NCBI GenBank assembly: GCA_947165275.1
Contig: CAMUZQ010000007.1
Span: forward strand, 1-56,435
Origin: an uncultured Lachnospiraceae bacterium
Lineage (GTDB): Bacteria > Bacillota > Clostridia > Lachnospirales > Lachnospiraceae
DNA: 56,435 nt
Reading direction: 5' to 3'
Position 1 is the first letter of the stretch. Every line of letters begins with the position of its first letter. The notes beneath the pieces are model-generated. The model was given only the letters and a program-made list of their open reading frames with translations, was not told the DNA's origin and did no database searches. This document shows, piece by piece, positions 27,587-37,215 of the stretch. Both the position numbers and the translations under genes were made by a program.

Positions 27587-28667
27587 GGTGAAGGACCTTT
27601 GCAAGTCCTTTGGTTCGCTGAAGGTCCTGCAAAATGTGAATCTGGAGGTTGAGGAAGGGGAACGCATTGTCATCATCGGCGGCTCCGGCTGCGGCAAGAG
27701 CGTGTTCCTTCGTCTGCTTACGTTTCTGGAACAGCCGGACTCGGGGAGCATTAAGATCGGCGGACAGGAGATCACCGCACGGGGCGCGGATGTGGATGGC
27801 ATTCGGCGCAGCATGGGTATGGTCTTCCAGAAATTTCATCTTTTCTCCGAGATGGACGTGATGGATAATCTCTGTCTCGCACCGGTGCGGCTTAAGGGGA
27901 TGTCCCGGCAGGAGGCGGAGAGCAGGGCACTGGAGCTGCTTGGTCAGGTTGGGCTGGCATCCCGAGCTCATGCATGGCCCTCTGTGCTGTCCGGCGGACA
28001 GCAGCAGCGCATCGCCATCTGCCGCTGTTTGATGATGGAGCCGAAGGTTCTGCTCTTTGATGAGCCCACCAGTTCGCTTGACCCCACCATGGTGGGAGAG
28101 GTTCTGGCCGTGATACGGATGCTGGCAAAGCGGAATATGACCATGCTGATCGTGACACACGAGATGAATTTTGCCAGGGAAGTTGCGAGCCGTATGCTGT
28201 TTATTGCCGAAAATGGCATTTATGAGCAGGGAACCCCTGCGGAGATTTTTGACAGTCCGAAGCGGGAAAAAACCGTGGCCTTCATCCAGAAGATCAAATA
28301 TTTCAGTTATGAGATCAGCAGCCACAGATTTGACCTGATGCAGCTGCAGGGCGGCATACGGACCTTTGGTGAAAAATACGGACTCGATGCAACGAGGAAT
28401 TTCAGGCTGCAGCTGTGCTGTGAGGAACTGATCTATGAGCTGCTCTCGAATTGTTATCCTACGGAAAAGGATGTGGACATGAAGCTTGATATTTCCTACG
28501 CCGAAACCGTTCAGGCGGTACGTATCCATCTTTCCTGCGGCGGAGCCGACTATAATCCCTTTGCGCAGCGGGAGGACGGACTTGGTGTCACGATCCTTAA
28601 GCACATGGCAGCTGAGCTTGATTACAGCCGGGAGAACGGCCGCAACGTCATTCGCATTCTGCTCTGA
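27573..28667 (+). CDS. Amino-acid ABC ATPase fused to a HATPase domain
   Basis: 364 residues. The N-terminal 240 are a polar-amino-acid ABC ATPase: Walker A GGSGCGKS (36-43), signature LSGGQQQR, Walker B LLFDEPTS and the switch histidine in IVTHE. The last 120 residues do not belong to the ABC fold and resemble a GHKL/HATPase domain of the RsbW anti-sigma type: CCEELIYELLSN fits the N-box and EDGLGVTILKHMAAELDY the G-box region. The ATG at 27573 (after GAGGTG) starts the ABC domain directly. The fusion could couple transport to a phospho-switch or regulate the pump; its role is not known to me. Confidence 0.82.
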   Translation: MSLIEVKDLCKSFGSLKVLQNVNLEVEEGERIVIIGGSGCGKSVFLRLLTFLEQPDSGSIKIGGQEITARGADVDGIRRSMGMVFQKFHLFSEMDVMDNLCLAPVRLKGMSRQEAESRALELLGQVGLASRAHAWPSVLSGGQQQRIAICRCLMMEPKVLLFDEPTSSLDPTMVGEVLAVIRMLAKRNMTMLIVTHEMNFAREVASRMLFIAENGIYEQGTPAEIFDSPKREKTVAFIQKIKYFSYEISSHRFDLMQLQGGIRTFGEKYGLDATRNFRLQLCCEELIYELLSNCYPTEKDVDMKLDISYAETVQAVRIHLSCGGADYNPFAQREDGLGVTILKHMAAELDYSRENGRNVIRILL

Positions 28668-28728
28668 TTTTTTGGTACATGTGAACCCTCCCTTTGTCTG
28701 GGGTTATGTTATGTGTTAAAATACAGGA

Positions 28729-30357
28729 ATGATCAAAAATTTCGATAAAGATAAATATCCTGAACTGTACGGTAAAAGGATTCTGTTTGTATGCAGAGAG
28801 ACTTATTCAAAGCCGCTCTGGTTCCTTGCGAGAGATCTGAAGGCCACAAACGAGGTCGCAGCATTCTATATTATGTCCTCGGAATGTACATATAATAAAT
28901 GCTATTACAACGAGCATACCATATTCGAATGGCGTGAAAAGCTGCCGGATGTGAAATTATATGATGTTGCCGGCATCTGCGATGAATTCGTAGAGGGCTT
29001 CAAAAGGAGCAGGGATCCGTCCGATGCGGAATATCTTGATATGCTGGAGAGGGAATATACGCATTTCAAGCCCCTCGGACTTCAGCTGATGGCAAGTCAG
29101 GAGAATACAAGACATTATCATTACAGAAAATACTGGCCGGTGACTTCGGATGAGGAGAATAAATACTGGCTCGAGCTTAATTATAAGAACATAATAAGGA
29201 TACTCGACGAATACAGACCCGATATCATACTGGATACCGATAATGCAGAGCTTCAGCGGACGATACTTGCGGAAGTGGCTTATAAAAGGGGGATCCCCTG
29301 TGAGACCATAGAATACAGCAAGTATGGTTATTATAAATATCCGAGCTTCCAGAATTCCTATTCCATAGATCCATATTTCAGACAGCTTTATGAGGACAGC
29401 CTGAAGCTTTCCGCGGATTCTCTTTCGGAGGAATATGCCTATATACGTGATTTTCGTGAGAAATCCTCCATAATGAACAGTGAATTTGCCGGATCGGTAA
29501 CAAGCCAGTATGAAAGGACTCCCCTGATTCAGTCCATGAAGATAATGCTGGGAAAGTGGAATTATTTCTGGAATCAGGATCATACGGCGCATAATGCTGC
29601 AAGGAAGAAGCTGAACGGCATGCTTTATGCTCCCACGAAGCCTTACCTTAAATATTATCTTGATGTGGAGAGGATAAAACGTAAGCTTCTGGTAAAAAAC
29701 GATTATTTTGAAGATCCCGTTGAGGGTGAAAAATATGTATACATGCCGCTCCATCTGATACCGGAATCGTCGGTTTTTGTAAAAGCATCCTTCTATGTGG
29801 ATGAGATGAACCTTATGGAGCAGGTGTCGAAGTCGCTTCCTGTGGGCTGGAAGCTCTATGTCAAGGAGCATCAGGCCATGCTTGGAGAAAGAGATGTTTC
29901 CTTCTATAAAAAGGCGGCAGAGCTTGCAAATGTAAGGGTGGTACAGTTAAACTATTATAAGGATCCGAAACCGTGGATAACAAAATCACAGGGAGTGGTC
30001 ACGATCACCGGCACAGCTGCATATGAGGCTGCTCTTATGGGCAAGCGCAGCATAGTCTTCGGAGATGTGCCCTTTTCGATGATAGACGGGATAACAAGGA
30101 TCCGTTCATTTGAAGACCTTCCCGAGGCGGTCAGATCCTTCGGGGAGACAGATAATATACACTCCGCGGCTGCCTATATCCATGCGGTCAAGGCTGCGGG
30201 AAACGAGGTGAAAATCTTCTATCTCATGGATGAGGCGGAGGAAATCTTTGCCGGAAGGCATGAGGAATCAGAGGAATTTGACTCGGAGCTTGGGGTATTG
30301 CTTGATTTTTACGAGAAAGGACTGGAAAATTACAACAAATGGAAAGCACGATCATAG
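28729..30357 (+). CDS. Capsule-synthesis-like protein (possible glycosyltransferase)
   Basis: 542 residues, soluble, no signal peptide. It resembles capsule polysaccharide biosynthesis proteins of the KpsS/KpsC style in its second half: YMPLHLIPESS, then LYVKEHQAML and WITKSQGVVTITGTAAYEAALMGKRSIVFGD, the pattern for a GT-B donor site of transferases that build linker residues with CMP-Kdo or related sugars. The N-terminal half is GT-like without motifs I can name. Directly followed, with a 19-base overlap, by neuB, so transfer of a nonulosonic acid or similar acid sugar is plausible. Confidence 0.62.
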   Translation: MIKNFDKDKYPELYGKRILFVCRETYSKPLWFLARDLKATNEVAAFYIMSSECTYNKCYYNEHTIFEWREKLPDVKLYDVAGICDEFVEGFKRSRDPSDAEYLDMLEREYTHFKPLGLQLMASQENTRHYHYRKYWPVTSDEENKYWLELNYKNIIRILDEYRPDIILDTDNAELQRTILAEVAYKRGIPCETIEYSKYGYYKYPSFQNSYSIDPYFRQLYEDSLKLSADSLSEEYAYIRDFREKSSIMNSEFAGSVTSQYERTPLIQSMKIMLGKWNYFWNQDHTAHNAARKKLNGMLYAPTKPYLKYYLDVERIKRKLLVKNDYFEDPVEGEKYVYMPLHLIPESSVFVKASFYVDEMNLMEQVSKSLPVGWKLYVKEHQAMLGERDVSFYKKAAELANVRVVQLNYYKDPKPWITKSQGVVTITGTAAYEAALMGKRSIVFGDVPFSMIDGITRIRSFEDLPEAVRSFGETDNIHSAAAYIHAVKAAGNEVKIFYLMDEAEEIFAGRHEESEEFDSELGVLLDFYEKGLENYNKWKARS

Positions 30358-31454
30358 AAAGACTCAAGTCAGGAAAGTTTGTACTTATAGCCGAGATCGG
30401 TGTTAATTACTATGATATAGCTGATCAGAGGGGGATAACCCCTGTCGAGGCGGCAAAGATCATGATAAAGGAAGCAAAGGAGGCCGGGATACACGCGGTG
30501 AAATTCCAGACCTATAAGGCAGGGACTCTTGCTTCCAAGGATTCTCCCTCATACTGGGACCGGACAGAGGAGCCCACGGCCTCGCAGTATGAGCTTTTCA
30601 AGAAATTTGATTCCTTCGGAGAGGCCGAGTACAGGACCTTGAAGGAATATTCGGATGAGGTGGGCATAGAGTTTCTGTCCACTGCCTTTGACTTCGAAAG
30701 CGCTGATTACCTGTATGATCTGATGAATGTATACAAGGTATCATCTTCTGATCTATCCAATATACCCTTCATAGAATACCAGGCAAAGAAGGGAAAACCG
30801 GTGCTCCTTTCTGTCGGAGCCTCCAATCTGTCGGAGATCGAGCTCGCCGTGGATACGATACGCTCCGTAAACGACAAGGGGCTCGCGCTGCTCCATTGTG
30901 TGCTGGAATATCCGACCCCGCTTGAGCATGCCAATCTCAGGAAGATAAAAACTCTTAAGCAGCAGTTCCCGGACTGCTATATAGGCTATTCCGATCATAC
31001 GAAGCCCACTGCAGACTGCGATGTCGCCAAGGTAGCTTATAATATGGGCGCGCAGCTTATAGAAAAGCATTTTACACTGGATAAGACACTCAGCGGAAAC
31101 GATCATTATCACGCTATGGATCCCGATGATGCCAGAGCCATACTTGCGGCTATAGACAGGATGGATATGCTTTGCGGCAGCGGTGAGCTGGTCGCTCTTG
31201 ACAGCGAGTCGCCTGCCCGTGAAAATGCCCGCAGATCCATCGTTGCGGCATGCCGGATAGATGAAGGCGATCTGATATCAAGAAATATGCTTACCTTCAA
31301 GAGACCGGGGACAGGGATCTCTCCCAGCGAGATAGGCCGTGTCGTAGGGCGGACCGCGGCCTGTGATATAGCTGAAGATACCATATTGCAGGAGGATATG
31401 CTCAAGGCCGTATCCAGTAAGGATCCGGATGAGCAGGAGATCGCGAATGAGTGA
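30339..31454 (+). CDS. neuB: NeuB-family nonulosonate synthase
   Basis: 371-residue NeuB/PseI/LegI-type enzyme that condenses phosphoenolpyruvate with an N-acetyl-mannosamine-like sugar. The barrel shows LIAEIGVNY, AVKFQTYKAGTLAS, YKVSSSDLSNIPFIEY, CVLEYPTP, IGYSDHT and IEKHFTLDKTLSGNDHYHAMDP. The C-terminal 60 residues are the antifreeze-like SAF domain with RSIVAACRI and FKRPGTGISP. Which nonulosonic acid is made cannot be told; only the cytidylyltransferase and a PseG-like hydrolase (33035) are found in the window. Confidence 0.9.
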   Translation: MESTIIERLKSGKFVLIAEIGVNYYDIADQRGITPVEAAKIMIKEAKEAGIHAVKFQTYKAGTLASKDSPSYWDRTEEPTASQYELFKKFDSFGEAEYRTLKEYSDEVGIEFLSTAFDFESADYLYDLMNVYKVSSSDLSNIPFIEYQAKKGKPVLLSVGASNLSEIELAVDTIRSVNDKGLALLHCVLEYPTPLEHANLRKIKTLKQQFPDCYIGYSDHTKPTADCDVAKVAYNMGAQLIEKHFTLDKTLSGNDHYHAMDPDDARAILAAIDRMDMLCGSGELVALDSESPARENARRSIVAACRIDEGDLISRNMLTFKRPGTGISPSEIGRVVGRTAACDIAEDTILQEDMLKAVSSKDPDEQEIANE

Positions 31455-32940
31455 TATGGCAGAGCGCAGGCCTGCTGATAATGCCGGTAAAGCTGCAAGA
31501 TCCGGTATCTGGTACGTAATATCGAATGTTATGATAAGGGCGGTGGGGATAATCACCGCCCCTATATATACCCGTCTGCTTACGACGGCAGAGACCGGCT
31601 ATGCCAATAACTTCAATAATTATGTTTCGATCTTTTATGTGATCACGGGCCTGTGCCTCATATACAGTGTAGGCAGGGCAAAGCTTGATTTCTCAGGAGG
31701 ATCAGAGCCTGCTTCAGGGGAGGACAATGCCTTGAAGGGAGGCATGCGCGCGGGCGGCAGCGAATTTGACGCATATATGTCCGCGATCCAGGGTCTGTCC
31801 AGTCTGTTCGGAGTCCTGATCCTGATCCTTGTGATGCTTTTTGCTCCTGCAAACGGAATGCTGGGATTTGAAAAGCCTGTGGTCATCCTTCTTTTCGCCT
31901 ATCTTACCCTTTTTCCTTCTATAGATTATATGCAGTACAGACTCAGGTTTGAATACAGATATAAGGAAAACATAGCCGTCTCGGTTTTTATTACAGTCGC
32001 CACTGTGCTCCTTTCGGTAGGGCTCATCCTGCTGATGCCGGAGGATAAGGGCTTTGCAAAGATACTCGGAACGGTGATACCCTCAGCCTTCGTGGCTGTA
32101 GTATGTTATATAGCGCTGATGTACCGCGGCAGATGTATGGTTAACATAAAGTATTGGAGATATGCCCTGATCATAGGTCTTCCGATGATCCCTCACGGAC
32201 TGGCTATGATCCTTCTGGCCCGTATAGATGTATCGATGATCCAGAAGCTCTGTGATTATTCCGCAGTAGGATTGTACACCTCCGGTTATACCATAGGGTC
32301 TCTCCTCATGTTCATAACGAATGCCGTAGGCAATGCGTGGATACCCTTGTTCAATGAGAGACTTGCTGCGGGAGATACAGCCTCGATCAGAAGGGATAAC
32401 AGGATACTTATGGAGGCAGGATGCTTCATGACTCTCTGCTTTATCGCTGTTGCTCCGGAAATGATAAGGCTGCTTTATGCGAAGCCCTATTGGGAATCAA
32501 TGTGGGTTGTGGCTCCGGTCGCTCTTGGTACACTGTGCCAGTACTTCTATACTAACTATGTGAATGCGGAGCTTTTTTACAAAAAAACGGCTTATATCGC
32601 GGTTAATTCATGCATTGCCGCTGTCATAAACGTGATCCTGAATTATATCTTTATCAGAAGCTTCGGATATATAGCGGCGGCCTATACGACGCTTGCAGGA
32701 TATTTCATCCTTATGCTCCTGCATTATTTTACAACCGTTCATATACTGAAAAAGAGGATCTATGATGACGGACTGTATTTTCTCATGCTGATCCTTACCA
32801 TAGCCGCGGGGACAATGCTTGGGATGCTTTATTCCGGGATTGCTTTAAGGTACGCAGCTGCAGTGGCGGTGGCAGCCCTGCTGACACTGGTCTGGAGAAA
32901 GGATATGGCGGCTTTTTTTAAGATGCTGAAAAGAAGATAA
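31447..32940 (+). CDS. Wzx-type polysaccharide flippase (first)
   Basis: About 498-residue MATE-like (MVF/PST family) flippase with 12-14 helices, moving undecaprenyl-linked units across the membrane. N-terminal AARSGIWYVISNVMIRAVGIITAPIYTRLL is a typical first-helix region. ATG at 31447 is chosen because GCAGGAG precedes it; it overlaps the neuB stop by eight bases. A second flippase lies at 40238, which fits two polymer pathways in one locus. A GTTAACATAA site is at 32140. Confidence 0.85.
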   Translation: MSDMAERRPADNAGKAARSGIWYVISNVMIRAVGIITAPIYTRLLTTAETGYANNFNNYVSIFYVITGLCLIYSVGRAKLDFSGGSEPASGEDNALKGGMRAGGSEFDAYMSAIQGLSSLFGVLILILVMLFAPANGMLGFEKPVVILLFAYLTLFPSIDYMQYRLRFEYRYKENIAVSVFITVATVLLSVGLILLMPEDKGFAKILGTVIPSAFVAVVCYIALMYRGRCMVNIKYWRYALIIGLPMIPHGLAMILLARIDVSMIQKLCDYSAVGLYTSGYTIGSLLMFITNAVGNAWIPLFNERLAAGDTASIRRDNRILMEAGCFMTLCFIAVAPEMIRLLYAKPYWESMWVVAPVALGTLCQYFYTNYVNAELFYKKTAYIAVNSCIAAVINVILNYIFIRSFGYIAAAYTTLAGYFILMLLHYFTTVHILKKRIYDDGLYFLMLILTIAAGTMLGMLYSGIALRYAAAVAVAALLTLVWRKDMAAFFKMLKRR

Positions 32941-33034
32941 AAGAGGTGGCAAAATACCCTCGCTAAGAGCTTTTTAATATGTTAAAATATGATGTTAAAG
33001 AAATTTTGATTCTAAGCAAAGGACAGAATATTCT

Positions 33035-34669
33035 ATGAAAATCCTCATAGTGATACCTGCACGGGGCGGGTCTAAGCGTATACCGAGAAAAAATGTCAGA
33101 CTGATGAACGGAAAGCCTCTTATATTATATTCGATAGATAATGCTTTAAGACTCACTAGAAGCTTCGGCGCGGACATATGCGTGTCTACTGATGATGAAG
33201 AGCTGGGAGGTATTGCCGAGAGTCGAAATATCGAGATAATCTGGAGAGATCAGAGTCTGGCGGCTGATAATATAACACTTGATCCGGTGATCTATGACGC
33301 TGTAAAGAAGATGGAGAACCGCAAGTGTGAGAATTATGATATTATCATAACGATGCAGGCCACATCCCCTACCCTGAGGGCGCAGACTCTTGTCAATGCG
33401 CTGGAGGCCTTTATCGAATCGGAACATGATACCATGATCTCCTGTGTGAACAGACCTCATCTTTCATGGCGCAGGGAAAACGGCAGGATAGTCAAGAATT
33501 ACGAGAAAAGGCTTAATTCCCAGGAACTGCCTCATAATTACCTTGAGACAGGAGCCTTCCTTATAACCAGGAGAGGCTGTGTTACCGAGAATTCCCGTAT
33601 CGGCGAGGATATAACAGTATATGAGACTGACCAGCGGGAGGCTATTGACATTGATTCGGAGGAGGACTGGATCTCGGCGGAGTCTATCTTAAGACGAAGG
33701 CGTATTGTATTAAGATGTGTCGGAAGACAGGAGCTTGGTATGGGGCATATCTACAGATGCCTGTCTCTTGCCAATAAGCTCATAGGACATGATATCCTTT
33801 TTGTGACCGATGACAGGAGCAGGATAGGGATAGCAAAGCTTGAGGAGTCTTATTTCCCATATAAGATCATATCCGATGATAATGACTATGAGAAGATACT
33901 CAAGAATTATATGCCGGATATCGTAGTCAATGACATACTGGATACTGATGAGAGTCTTATAAAGCTCGAGCGCAAATATACAAAGCGTATAGTGAATTTC
34001 GAGGATATGGGCCCCGGGGCCTTCTTTGCCGATGCGGTAATAAATGCGCTTTATGAGAATAATCCCAATAAACCCTATAATGTATACGAGGGATCTGATT
34101 ACTATTTTATCAGGGATGAGTTCCTTATCGAAACACCGAAGGAGTTTTCGGCGGAATGCCGGAATATCATGATAATGTTCGGAGGAGCCGACCCGTCAAA
34201 TCTTACAGGAAAGCTGTATGAGATCTGTCAGGTGCTCCATGCGAAAATGCCTCAGGTGGAGTTCCATTTCCTGACGGGCTTTGCTTATTCCCATAAGGAT
34301 GATATCAAGCCGAGACCTGAGCTTAATATATTTGTACATCATGATGCCAAGAGAGTATCCGGCTTTATGAAGAAGGCGGATATGTGCATCACCAGCCAGG
34401 GACGGACCATATTTGAGCTTGCATCCATGGGAGTGCCTGCCATAGTTCTCGCGCAGAATGAAAGAGAAGCGGAGCATGTATTTGCCGGTATGGGAAACGG
34501 CTTCATAAATCTCGGGATAGGAGAGAGAACAGATACTCTTACCATAATAAAAACCATAATGTGGCTTGCCGATATGCCGCATGTAAGGGCGGAGATGAGG
34601 GATCTGCAGCTTTCAAAAAAGTTTGAAAAGGGACAGCAGAGAGTCATGAAGCTCGTATTGGGAGCATGA
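33035..34669 (+). CDS. Fused CMP-nonulosonate cytidylyltransferase and PseG/SpsG-like domain
   Basis: 544-residue fusion. Residues 1-225 are a NeuA/PseF/LegF-type cytidylyltransferase: IPARGGSKRIPRKN (7-20), then MQATSPTLR and an ETGAFLI segment. From about residue 228 a GT-B fold of the PseG/SpsG kind follows: GMGHIYRCLSLA near 235-246, MFGGADPSN and the QGRTIFELASMGVPAIVLAQN donor stretch near 450. PseG removes UDP from a 2,4-diacetamido sugar in pseudaminic acid synthesis. No PseB, PseC or PseH gene was identified nearby (CapE at 9415 is tied to FucNAc), so the pathway is incomplete in this window. Confidence 0.83.
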   Translation: MKILIVIPARGGSKRIPRKNVRLMNGKPLILYSIDNALRLTRSFGADICVSTDDEELGGIAESRNIEIIWRDQSLAADNITLDPVIYDAVKKMENRKCENYDIIITMQATSPTLRAQTLVNALEAFIESEHDTMISCVNRPHLSWRRENGRIVKNYEKRLNSQELPHNYLETGAFLITRRGCVTENSRIGEDITVYETDQREAIDIDSEEDWISAESILRRRRIVLRCVGRQELGMGHIYRCLSLANKLIGHDILFVTDDRSRIGIAKLEESYFPYKIISDDNDYEKILKNYMPDIVVNDILDTDESLIKLERKYTKRIVNFEDMGPGAFFADAVINALYENNPNKPYNVYEGSDYYFIRDEFLIETPKEFSAECRNIMIMFGGADPSNLTGKLYEICQVLHAKMPQVEFHFLTGFAYSHKDDIKPRPELNIFVHHDAKRVSGFMKKADMCITSQGRTIFELASMGVPAIVLAQNEREAEHVFAGMGNGFINLGIGERTDTLTIIKTIMWLADMPHVRAEMRDLQLSKKFEKGQQRVMKLVLGA

Positions 34670-34670
34670 A

Positions 34671-35897
34671 ATGAAGGTCGCCATCATAAACACTGTCATA
34701 GGTACGGGAAGCGTGGGCAGGATCGCCTGCGGTACCGCTGACGAGATAATGAAAAACGGCGGCGAGGTCCTTCTCTGCAGGGGCAGGGGCGAGGAAATCG
34801 AAGGTTATGTAAACTACCGTGTGGGCTCTGATCCGGATATGTTTCTTCACGGGATTTTGACGCGGATAACTGACAAACATGGATTATACAGTAAAGGAGC
34901 CACGCATCATCTGATAAAAAAGCTGGTGGAATTTAATCCGGATGTGATACAGCTGCATAATATCCATGGGTATTATGTCAACTATCCGATCCTTTTCGAC
35001 TGGCTGAAAAGATACAACAGGCCCGTGGTGTGGACGCTGCATGACTGCTGGAGCTTCACCGGACACTGTGTTCATTATGAATACTGCGGGTGTGACAAAT
35101 GGGAGAAGGGAGAATGCTTTGACTGTCCGGAAAAGAGCGAATATCCTGCCTCCTATATCAAGGATGCTTCAAAGAGCAATATGGCTCTGAAAAAGAAATA
35201 TTTTACCTCAGTGCCGGGGCTGCATCTGGTAACGCCGTCAGAATGGCTTAAGGAAGCGGTATCACGATCCATACTTAAGGATTATCCGGTACAGGTCATC
35301 AATACGGGCATAGATCCTGAGATATTCAGACCCATGGATTCAGGGATAAGGGAAAAATACGGCATCGGAGATAAAACCCTGCTTTTGGGGGTTGCAAATC
35401 CCTGGAGAGAAAGAAAAGGACTGTATGATTTCGGGATACTGTACAAGATGCTTGAGGAGCGCTTCCCCGGTCAGTATGCTATGGCAATGATCGGGCTTAA
35501 GCCCTCACATATGGAAGAGCTTCCCGAAGGCATAATAAAGATAATACATACGGAAAGTGTGGAGGAGCTGGCCTGCTGGTACAGCGCTGCTGAAATTTAT
35601 GTAAACCTTACCTACGGAGATACCTTTCCCACCACGAATCTGGAAGCTCTTGCATGCGGAACGCCTGTTATCACATATGCTTCCGGGGGGAGCGGTGAAG
35701 CCGTCACCAGGGAAACAGGCAGAGTCATCGTAAAGGGTGATCTGGAGGGTGTGATCAGGGCGGCAGAGGATTTCCGGGCATCATATAGTAACAATGGTAC
35801 GGAAAGCCTGAGGGCAGGGTGTACGGCGCATGCCCGCGCCCGTTACAAAAAGCAGGATAAATACAGAGAGTATTATGAGCTTTATCAAAAGATTTAA
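34671..35897 (+). CDS. Glycosyltransferase family 4
   Basis: 408-residue GT-B enzyme. The N-terminal half has VVWTLHDCWSFTGHC followed by a cluster of cysteines (about residues 128-155) typical of a GT4 subgroup. The C-terminal half has GVANPWRERKGL and the donor motif NLTYGDTFPTTNLEALACGTP with its conserved Glu. Separated by one base from the upstream fusion gene. It overlaps the next gene by 23 bases. It holds three motif sites within 0.8 kb (34805, 34973 and 35597, all reverse), all in Tyr-Val-Asn codons. Confidence 0.85.
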   Translation: MKVAIINTVIGTGSVGRIACGTADEIMKNGGEVLLCRGRGEEIEGYVNYRVGSDPDMFLHGILTRITDKHGLYSKGATHHLIKKLVEFNPDVIQLHNIHGYYVNYPILFDWLKRYNRPVVWTLHDCWSFTGHCVHYEYCGCDKWEKGECFDCPEKSEYPASYIKDASKSNMALKKKYFTSVPGLHLVTPSEWLKEAVSRSILKDYPVQVINTGIDPEIFRPMDSGIREKYGIGDKTLLLGVANPWRERKGLYDFGILYKMLEERFPGQYAMAMIGLKPSHMEELPEGIIKIIHTESVEELACWYSAAEIYVNLTYGDTFPTTNLEALACGTPVITYASGGSGEAVTRETGRVIVKGDLEGVIRAAEDFRASYSNNGTESLRAGCTAHARARYKKQDKYREYYELYQKI

Positions 35898-37215
35898 GAA
35901 CTCCATCATATGGCTATTGGCGCTTCTTATGTACGCAGGCTGCATGGCGGCGCTTTTTTTGCTTTTAGGTATAGAAAACTGGCAGATCCTGGATGTATCG
36001 CGTACATCCATAATGATGGCTTTCACCTTTGTGATCATGGGCTTTCTTCTTGTGCGCGCCTACGGCGGCTATAATGTGGGGGTGAGGAAGTCACGGCCCA
36101 TTGCGGTCTCTCTGTCCATAGCCCTGATACTTGATGATATCCTGACCTATATCGTCCTTGTGATAATGAATACAAATGACGAAAACGGCAGAAGAGTTGA
36201 ATTTTTTGCATCATTTGGGTTCCTGCTGATGGCAATGGCTGTCCAGGTGCTGATAATCACCTTGTTTACCTATATCGGTAATGCCTTTTATTTTGCCGTG
36301 AATCCGGCTGAGAGGACTCTTGTCGTTACCGGTGGGAAGGAGGAGCAGCCTAAGCTGAAGGCAGCCATAGAGATCTTTCACAGGAGATATACGATAGAAA
36401 GGATGATGACCTCGTCTGAGGAAGGACTTGAGGATGCCATAAGGGAGGCTGACAGCGTATTCTTCTATGATGTGCCTAAGAAAAGGCTGGAGGAGCTTAC
36501 GGGTATCTGTTATGGATACAAGAAGTCGGTTTACATAAATCCGGATATTTCTGACATCCTCCTTCATTCGGGCAGAGAACAGTTCTTTTCTGATCTGCCC
36601 TTTTATCATGCTGCCGCTCATCACATGACCTTTGAGCAGAGGGTTGTGAAGAGACTGGGCGATATTCTGATCTCGGCCCTCGGCCTGATCCTTGTCTCGC
36701 CTTTGTTTCTTGCTGCTGCCATAGCCATCAGGAGGGAGGATGGCGGGAGTGTATTCTTCCGTCAGGAAAGGGCTACTGTCGGAGGCAGGGTATTTGAGAT
36801 AATAAAATTCCGTACAATGAAGGAAAATGCTGCCATAGCCTCGGTTAAAAAAAGCGACGACCGCATCACAAAGACCGGACGGTGGCTCAGAAGATACAGA
36901 ATAGACGAGCTTCCCCAGCTTATAAACATATTACGGGGGGATATGAGTCTCGTAGGCCCCAGACCGGAGATGCTGAAGAATGTGGAGGAATATACCGCCG
37001 ATCTTCCGGAATTCAGATACAGGCTCAGGATGAAGGCGGGACTTACGGGATATGCCCAGGTGATGGGAAAATATAATACCTCCAGCAGGGATAAGCTGAT
37101 CCTTGATCTTATGTATATAGAGAATTTCAGCATTGTAAATGATATAAGGATAATCCTTCAGACGGCTACCGTTCTCTTTTCCGCGGAGGAATCGACGGAG
37201 GCATTCGATGACTGA
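35875..37215 (+). CDS. WcaJ-type polyprenyl-phosphate glycosyl-1-phosphate transferase
   Basis: 446-residue long-form phosphoglycosyl transferase: four N-terminal helices (about 12-140), a nucleotide-binding-like middle domain, and the catalytic C-terminal third with a membrane re-entrant helix (265-285), KFRTMKEN, the Asp-Glu dyad in YRIDELPQ (D344, E345), GPRPEM and LTGYAQVMGKYNT. Middle and N-terminal parts place it with WcaJ/CpsE, unlike the short PglC-like enzyme at 39, so the locus has two chain-initiating enzymes. The ATG at 35875 lies inside the previous gene. Motif site at 36539. Confidence 0.87.
   Translation: MSFIKRFKNSIIWLLALLMYAGCMAALFLLLGIENWQILDVSRTSIMMAFTFVIMGFLLVRAYGGYNVGVRKSRPIAVSLSIALILDDILTYIVLVIMNTNDENGRRVEFFASFGFLLMAMAVQVLIITLFTYIGNAFYFAVNPAERTLVVTGGKEEQPKLKAAIEIFHRRYTIERMMTSSEEGLEDAIREADSVFFYDVPKKRLEELTGICYGYKKSVYINPDISDILLHSGREQFFSDLPFYHAAAHHMTFEQRVVKRLGDILISALGLILVSPLFLAAAIAIRREDGGSVFFRQERATVGGRVFEIIKFRTMKENAAIASVKKSDDRITKTGRWLRRYRIDELPQLINILRGDMSLVGPRPEMLKNVEEYTADLPEFRYRLRMKAGLTGYAQVMGKYNTSSRDKLILDLMYIENFSIVNDIRIILQTATVLFSAEESTEAFDD

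Noticed and set aside
27543-28604. 353-residue minus-strand frame opposite the ABC ATPase
   Set aside because: The plus frame has all ABC motifs; the reverse frame is His/Gln-rich shadow sequence of a GC-richer gene.
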